A stretch of 38,379 bases of DNA, taken from Flavobacteriales bacterium (lineage in GTDB: Bacteria; Bacteroidota; Bacteroidia; Flavobacteriales; TMED113). Shown here piece after piece: positions 35,062 through 38,379 of the stretch. The stretch lies in assembly GCA_002714185.1 (NCBI GenBank), contig PAWM01000014.1, positions 1 through 38,379 on the forward strand, in the 5' to 3' direction. Numbering within the stretch: the stretch's first letter is position 1; every line of letters begins with the position of its first letter. Both the position numbers and the translations under genes were made by a program. The notes beneath the pieces were generated by a model. That model ran no database searches, was not told the DNA's origin, and saw only the letters and a list, made by a program, of their open reading frames with translations.

Positions 35062-35802
35062 TTAACTAAGTAATAAACTGGTAATAAAATAATTGAAAAT
35101 TATAATTAAAATACTTGTATAAACTACACCCTTAGTGCTTGCTTGACCAACTTCAAGTGCACCACCTTTGGTAGTATATCCAAAAAATGAACATACCGTA
35201 GTTATAATAAATGCAAAAATTACTGTTTTAATCAAAGCGTATGTAACATTAAAGGGTATAAATTGATACTGAACACCCATCAAAAATTCCTCAGTTGGAC
35301 AAATACCAGTTAAATTACCAGCTAACCAGCCACCAACCAGACCTAATGCAATACTTATAATAATTAAAAATGGATTAATAAAAATTATTGCAAATATTTT
35401 AGGCAAAACTAAATATGAAGCCGAATTTATCCCCATCACTTCTAAGGCATCAATTTGCTCTGTAACTCTCATTGTTCCTAAAGAAGAGGCAATATTTGAA
35501 CCAATTTTTCCTGCTAAAACTAAGCTAATTAAAGTAGGTGAAAACTCTAAAATTAGTGTATCTCTACTACTTAAACCAATTAAATATGTAGGTAAGAGTG
35601 GATTTTCTAGGTTATATGCTACCTGTAATGTAACTACAGCTCCGACGAATACTGAAATAAATGACACAAAGCCTATAGAAGAAATTCCTAAATCAAATAT
35701 TTCATGTATAATTTTAGGAAAATAAACTGCTCTTTTTTCAAATCTAGAAAAAATAGCTTTTAAAAATAAAATATATCTACCTGCTGTAATTAAAATATCC
35801 AT
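35062..35802 (-). CDS. ABC transporter permease, MlaE family
   Basis: Inner-membrane permease partner of the MlaF-type ATPase, 246 residues from the chosen start. The family core SSLGTMRVTEQIDALEVMGI (about 106-125) and the ending FFGYTTKGGALEVGQAST are diagnostic of MlaE. The start at 35802 (MDILITAGRYILFLKAIF) is preferred. The frame is open to 35874, but that extension overlaps a lipoprotein gene on the other strand and does not resemble the MlaE N-terminus. Likely role: phospholipid movement between membranes, inferred from family. Confidence 0.9.
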   Translation of the reverse strand: MDILITAGRYILFLKAIFSRFEKRAVYFPKIIHEIFDLGISSIGFVSFISVFVGAVVTLQVAYNLENPLLPTYLIGLSSRDTLILEFSPTLISLVLAGKIGSNIASSLGTMRVTEQIDALEVMGINSASYLVLPKIFAIIFINPFLIIISIALGLVGGWLAGNLTGICPTEEFLMGVQYQFIPFNVTYALIKTVIFAFIITTVCSFFGYTTKGGALEVGQASTKGVVYTSILIIIFNYFITSLLLS

Positions 35803-35836
35803 AGATGGAATAAAAATAGTTATATTTATCCACAGA

Positions 35837-35965
35837 ATGAAAAAATATATTTTTACATTTTTAATTTTATGCATTATATCATCTTGTTCTACTTATAGAA
35901 AAGGTGGATGTGACTGCCCTGGTATGACAAATTTCTATATAGAAGACATTGATTTAAAAAGCTAA
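35837..35965 (+). CDS. Small lipoprotein, 42 residues
   Basis: An ATG-to-TAA frame encodes a basic N-terminus (MKKYIFTF), a hydrophobic core and the lipobox IISSC with Cys17, followed by STYRKGGCDCPGM and an acidic tail ending DIDLKS. The mature peptide would be 26 residues with three cysteines, including the CDC pair. Its TAA is followed after 2 nt by the ATG of the nucleotidyltransferase, so the two are probably co-transcribed. It is in the intergenic gap left when the MlaE start is placed at 35802. Tiny lipoproteins with a GCDCP-like segment seem familiar from Bacteroidota, but I cannot name a family. Function unknown. Confidence 0.72.
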   Translation: MKKYIFTFLILCIISSCSTYRKGGCDCPGMTNFYIEDIDLKS

Positions 35966-35967
35966 AA

Positions 35968-36393
35968 ATGAAAAAAACAGCAATTATTGTATCAGGATAT
36001 TTTAATCCGGTTCACAAAGGCCATCTAGAATATTTTGAAAAAGCAAAAGTATGTGGAGACTTGCTATTTGTAATAATTAACTCTGATTTCCAACGGAAAT
36101 TAAAGGGTTCAAAAGAGTTTCAAGACGAAAAAGAAAGATTATTAATTATTTCTAGCCTTCGAATTGTTGATAAAACTTTCTTATCAATTGACAAAGATAA
36201 AACAGTAATAGAAACAATTAGTAAAATTCACCACAGTGAAAATCAAAAATATCATTTATGTTTTGCAAATGGCGGTGATCAAAATAATAATAAAATTCCT
36301 GAAAAAAATATTTGCCAGAAATTAGGGATTAAACTACTTGATGGTTTAGGTGAAAAAATTCAATCTTCTAGTTGGTTATTAAAAAAAACCTAA
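35968..36393 (+). CDS. Cytidylyltransferase-like nucleotidyltransferase
   Basis: Small Rossmann-type nucleotidyltransferase of 141 residues. The CTP/ATP-binding HxGH motif is GYFNPVHKGH at residues 10-19. FVIINSDFQRKLKGSKEF with RLLIISSLRIVD follows, as in glycerol-3-phosphate cytidylyltransferase and heptose-1-phosphate adenylyltransferase relatives. The usual ISTT/ISST-type C-terminal motif is seen only as IQSSSWLL. The substrate could be a sugar or alcohol phosphate. Directly downstream of the small lipoprotein gene. The stop codon abuts the stop of the convergent repeat protein with no base between. Confidence 0.8.
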   Translation: MKKTAIIVSGYFNPVHKGHLEYFEKAKVCGDLLFVIINSDFQRKLKGSKEFQDEKERLLIISSLRIVDKTFLSIDKDKTVIETISKIHHSENQKYHLCFANGGDQNNNKIPEKNICQKLGIKLLDGLGEKIQSSSWLLKKT

Positions 36394-38379
36394 TTATTTA
36401 ATTATCACCTTTTTATTGATAAATTGCTGTTTTGTAACTAAATTTATTTGATATACTCCACTTGCATAATCATTAATATCTAATTGTATACTATTGTTTT
36501 CATAACTATTATATTCATTAATAAACATCAATTTACCTATTGAGTTTATTACCTGAATCGTATATTGAGTTATTTTATTGAATGGATAAGTAATATTTAA
36601 CAAATTCGTTGCTGGATTAGGATATACTTTAAAATCAAAAATTTCTAAAGATTCTAAGTTAATATCATCACCTCTACAACAAGAACCGTAGCCATCAGCA
36701 AAAGAAATATTATCATTATTATTATTTACATAACCATCAGGTTGATCACAAGATATAATTTCTCCGTCAGTAGAGTCCCCATTACCATCTCCATCTAAAT
36801 CTAGATACCAAACAATTGGATAAACACAAGAACCATCATTCTCTGTAACATCTGGATTAAAATTACAAGCATCTGAATCATCACAACCATATACTTCATT
36901 ATTATCACAAATACCATCCTCATCTACATCACCATCAATTACAGTACCTGAACCATCTAATTCACCGGAACAGTAATCACAACCGAAAGCATATAAACAT
37001 GACTCATCTTCCTCCGTCGCATTTTCATTATAATTACATGCTAAACTATCTGTACAACCAAAAATTTCGTCATTATCACACACACCATCACCATCTGTAT
37101 CATTATTCGGGTCATTTGGACAAATATCTGTATCACCACAAATACCATCACCATCTATATCGTTGTTTGGATCATTTGGACAAAGATCATAACCATCACA
37201 AATACCATCACCATCTGTATCAACTACACAAATACTACATGAACCATCTTCATCTGTAGCTAAAGGGTTATATTCCTGATATAAATCATCCGTACATCCT
37301 GCAATCTCTATCTCATCACATACTAAATCACCGTCCGTATCATTAATACAATCTCCATTACAATCTAAATATAACTCTGATGGATATATACATCCGTTAT
37401 CATCAACATTTGCAAACTGATTATAATTACATGAAGTAATATCTGTACAACCATAAACTGCTAATGTTTCACACGAACCATCATCATAATCGGCAGTAGG
37501 ATCAAACTCTAAATAACTTGAAAATGTACAACCAGGATTATAATAACATGAATCATCATCTGTGTTTGCAAAAGGATTATAATTAAATGCAGTAGAATCA
37601 ATACAACCAAAAATTGGATCTATAATTGTAATACATGAACCATCATCCTCAGTTGCTAAAGAATTATACTCTTCATATGTGGGATTAGTACATCCGAAAA
37701 TCTCTAACTCATCACATACTAAATCACCATCTGTATCATTAATACAATCTCCATTACAATCCAAATATGTCTCTGATGCATATGTACATGATCCATCGGA
37801 ATCTGTTGCATTCTCATTGTAATTACATGCGGTTTCGTCTTCACATCCTGAAATTTCAAATTCATCACATACTCCATCACCATCTGAATCTGTTAAACAG
37901 TTACCATCACAATCATAACCTAAATCTGCAGCTGGTGTATCACAACCACAACCTAAATCATTATTATAACAAGAACCATCATCCTCAGTTGCATTCTCAT
38001 TATAATTACATGCTGTAGAATCTGTACATCCCTCTAAAGAAAGTGTTTGACAAGAACCATCATCGTCTGTTGCAAGTGGATTATATTCCTCGTATAGAAT
38101 ATCTGTACAACCTGAAATCTCTAACTCATCACATACTAAATCACCGTCCGTATCATTAATACAATCTCCATTACAATCCAAATATGTCTCTGATGCATAT
38201 GTACATGATCCATCGTCTGTATTGACTGAATCATCATAGTTACATGCTGTAGAATCTGTACAACCAGATACTATTAATTCACAACCTGAACCAAAATCAG
38301 CATAACCAGCTAAACAGTTACCATCACAATCAGCATTCGTAGATGCATATGTACATGATCCATCGTCTGTATTGACTGA
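36394..38379 (-). CDS. Secreted GCTD-repeat / thrombospondin-3-like protein with T9SS sorting domain, 5' partial
   Basis: The frame is open to the right edge, so only the C-terminal 661 residues are visible; a TTG at 38181 is internal, not the start. Eleven complete units of the form GCxDxxxxNYxxxATxxDGSC and the tail of a twelfth are present. Two unit types alternate: one with ACNYNENAT, the other with YEEYNPLAT. They are joined by linkers such as TYLDCNGDCINDTDGD. A thrombospondin-3-like stretch with three DxDGDG calcium-binding loops and CPNDPNND spacers sits between units 9 and 10. The C-terminus (FKVYPNPATNLLNI, then GVYQINLV and KKVIIK) is a type A T9SS sorting domain. Highly acidic, cysteine-rich, probably extracellular and calcium-dependent. 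Confidence 0.85.
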   Translation of the reverse strand, partial: SVNTDDGSCTYASTNADCDGNCLAGYADFGSGCELIVSGCTDSTACNYDDSVNTDDGSCTYASETYLDCNGDCINDTDGDLVCDELEISGCTDILYEEYNPLATDDDGSCQTLSLEGCTDSTACNYNENATEDDGSCYNNDLGCGCDTPAADLGYDCDGNCLTDSDGDGVCDEFEISGCEDETACNYNENATDSDGSCTYASETYLDCNGDCINDTDGDLVCDELEIFGCTNPTYEEYNSLATEDDGSCITIIDPIFGCIDSTAFNYNPFANTDDDSCYYNPGCTFSSYLEFDPTADYDDGSCETLAVYGCTDITSCNYNQFANVDDNGCIYPSELYLDCNGDCINDTDGDLVCDEIEIAGCTDDLYQEYNPLATDEDGSCSICVVDTDGDGICDGYDLCPNDPNNDIDGDGICGDTDICPNDPNNDTDGDGVCDNDEIFGCTDSLACNYNENATEEDESCLYAFGCDYCSGELDGSGTVIDGDVDEDGICDNNEVYGCDDSDACNFNPDVTENDGSCVYPIVWYLDLDGDGNGDSTDGEIISCDQPDGYVNNNNDNISFADGYGSCCRGDDINLESLEIFDFKVYPNPATNLLNITYPFNKITQYTIQVINSIGKLMFINEYNSYENNSIQLDINDYASGVYQINLVTKQQFINKKVIIK
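37080..37223 (-). repeat. Thrombospondin type 3-like calcium-binding repeats (coding)
   Basis: Within the repeat protein, DTDGDGICD, DIDGDGICG and DTDGDGVCD loops are separated by CPNDPNND. At DNA level the blocks recur with small changes about 60 bases apart. DxDGDGxxD loops are a known Ca2+-binding pattern. Boundaries are approximate. Confidence 0.75.
37312..37365 (-). repeat. Direct DNA repeat, copy C (core)
   Basis: 54 bases identical to 38125-38178; beyond the core the match to copies A and B decays (scattered changes over the next 30 bases). Encodes the CNGDCINDTDGDLVCDE linker. Confidence 0.85.
37698..37798 (-). repeat. Long direct DNA repeat, copy A
   Basis: These 101 bases match 38115-38215 at 99 positions, offset 417 bases (139 codons, in frame). 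Both differences are synonymous (Thr ACG/ACA and Asp GAC/GAT on the coding strand). The repeat encodes the linker NDTDGDLVCDELEI region and the end of the preceding unit. Confidence 0.9.
38115..38215 (-). repeat. Long direct DNA repeat, copy B
   Basis: Partner of 37698-37798 (99 of 101 identical). Its inner 54 bases (38125-38178) are also identical to 37312-37365, a third copy 813 bases (271 codons) away. This shows recent duplication or homogenisation inside the gene. Confidence 0.9.
38192..38229 (-). repeat. 38-bp repeat matching the window's right edge
   Basis: Identical to 38342-38379, the last 38 bases of the window, at an offset of 150 bases (50 codons). The match runs off the end, so its true length is unknown. 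Confidence 0.9.
38342..38379 (-). repeat. Edge copy of the 38-bp repeat
   Basis: Second copy of 38192-38229, terminating exactly at the last base. A contig end inside such a repeat is what a short-read assembly break would produce. Confidence 0.85.

Noticed and set aside
35803-35874. Longer start for the MlaE-like permease
   Set aside because: The added 24 residues are unlike MlaE N-termini and overlap the antisense small lipoprotein gene.
36999-38018. Histidine-rich plus-strand frames (36999-37259 and 37767-38018)
   Set aside because: They are antisense shadows of the Asp-rich repeat protein: GAT-rich codons on the minus strand read as CAT/CAC-type histidine codons on the plus strand. No signal or start context supports them.
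37300-38379. CRISPR-like repeated DNA at the right end
   Set aside because: Repeats differ in length, are spaced in multiples of three, lie inside one open frame and encode a protein motif. Spacers are not unique non-coding sequence of constant length.

Overview
The window reads as a chromosomal segment of a marine-type Bacteroidota bacterium, most likely order Flavobacteriales. The evidence is the strongly AT-rich sequence, TANNTTTG-type -7 promoter boxes, absence of obvious Shine-Dalgarno leaders, three proteins with type IX secretion (T9SS) C-terminal sorting regions, an NhaD antiporter, and gene neighbourhoods typical of Flavobacteriales (recQ divergent from kdsD-tatC-lptB; anmK divergent from an acyl-CoA dehydrogenase; exbB-exbD-tonB-folC). 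The window starts exactly at the 3' base of a tRNA and ends inside a coding repeat, so it is probably one complete assembly contig. No phage, IS element, CRISPR array, toxin-antitoxin or defence island is visible, and no gene-free stretch exceeds about 100 bases.

Layout. 1-6.9 kb (minus strand): tRNA-Val(UAC), then a tight unit read from 5.7 kb towards the left edge, comprising an amino-acid dehydrogenase, nhaD, exbB, exbD, tonB and folC; anmK lies just upstream. 6.9-10.1 kb: acyl-CoA dehydrogenase (plus) converging on a secreted LVIVD-repeat / choice-of-anchor-B protein. 10.2-18.3 kb (minus): a housekeeping run lnt, lpdA, pabB, tilS, dsbD and a small DUF6165-like protein. 18.3-19.3 kb (plus): pssA and purS. 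19.3-21.7 kb (minus): kdsD, tatC, lptB, linked to the cell envelope. 21.8-25.8 kb: recQ, an M20 amidohydrolase and a glyoxalase-II-like hydrolase. 25.8-29.2 kb (minus): a UbiA-like membrane protein with kynU and kmo of the kynurenine pathway. 29.3-34.2 kb (plus): full-length glycine decarboxylase gcvP and a secreted MAM/choice-of-anchor-J-like protein with a strong-looking leader. 34.3-36.4 kb: Mla-type ABC ATPase and permease (minus), then a 42-residue lipoprotein gene not previously listed and a nucleotidyltransferase (plus). 36.4 kb to the end (minus): a 5'-truncated secreted protein made of Cys/Asp-rich GCTD repeats with an embedded thrombospondin-3-like calcium-binding section.

How the parts fit. 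The left block couples ion circuits (Na+/H+ antiport, ExbBD-TonB outer-membrane energisation) to amino-acid catabolism. The central blocks build the Gram-negative envelope (Lnt lipoprotein acylation, PssA phospholipid, LptB and KdsD for LPS, Tat export, DsbD redox, Mla lipid transport). Folate genes (pabB, folC) and gcvP belong to one-carbon metabolism but lie in separate units. Three surface or secreted proteins are probably T9SS cargo; two of them share the same cysteine-rich GCTD motif.

Most of the window is conserved core genome. The least familiar items are the GCTD repeat array, the small lipoprotein, a 5'-terminal mRNA hairpin ahead of the choice-of-anchor-J gene, a pabB gene whose family-like N-terminus extends past its only conventional start codon, and near-universal overlap or abutment of convergent gene ends.
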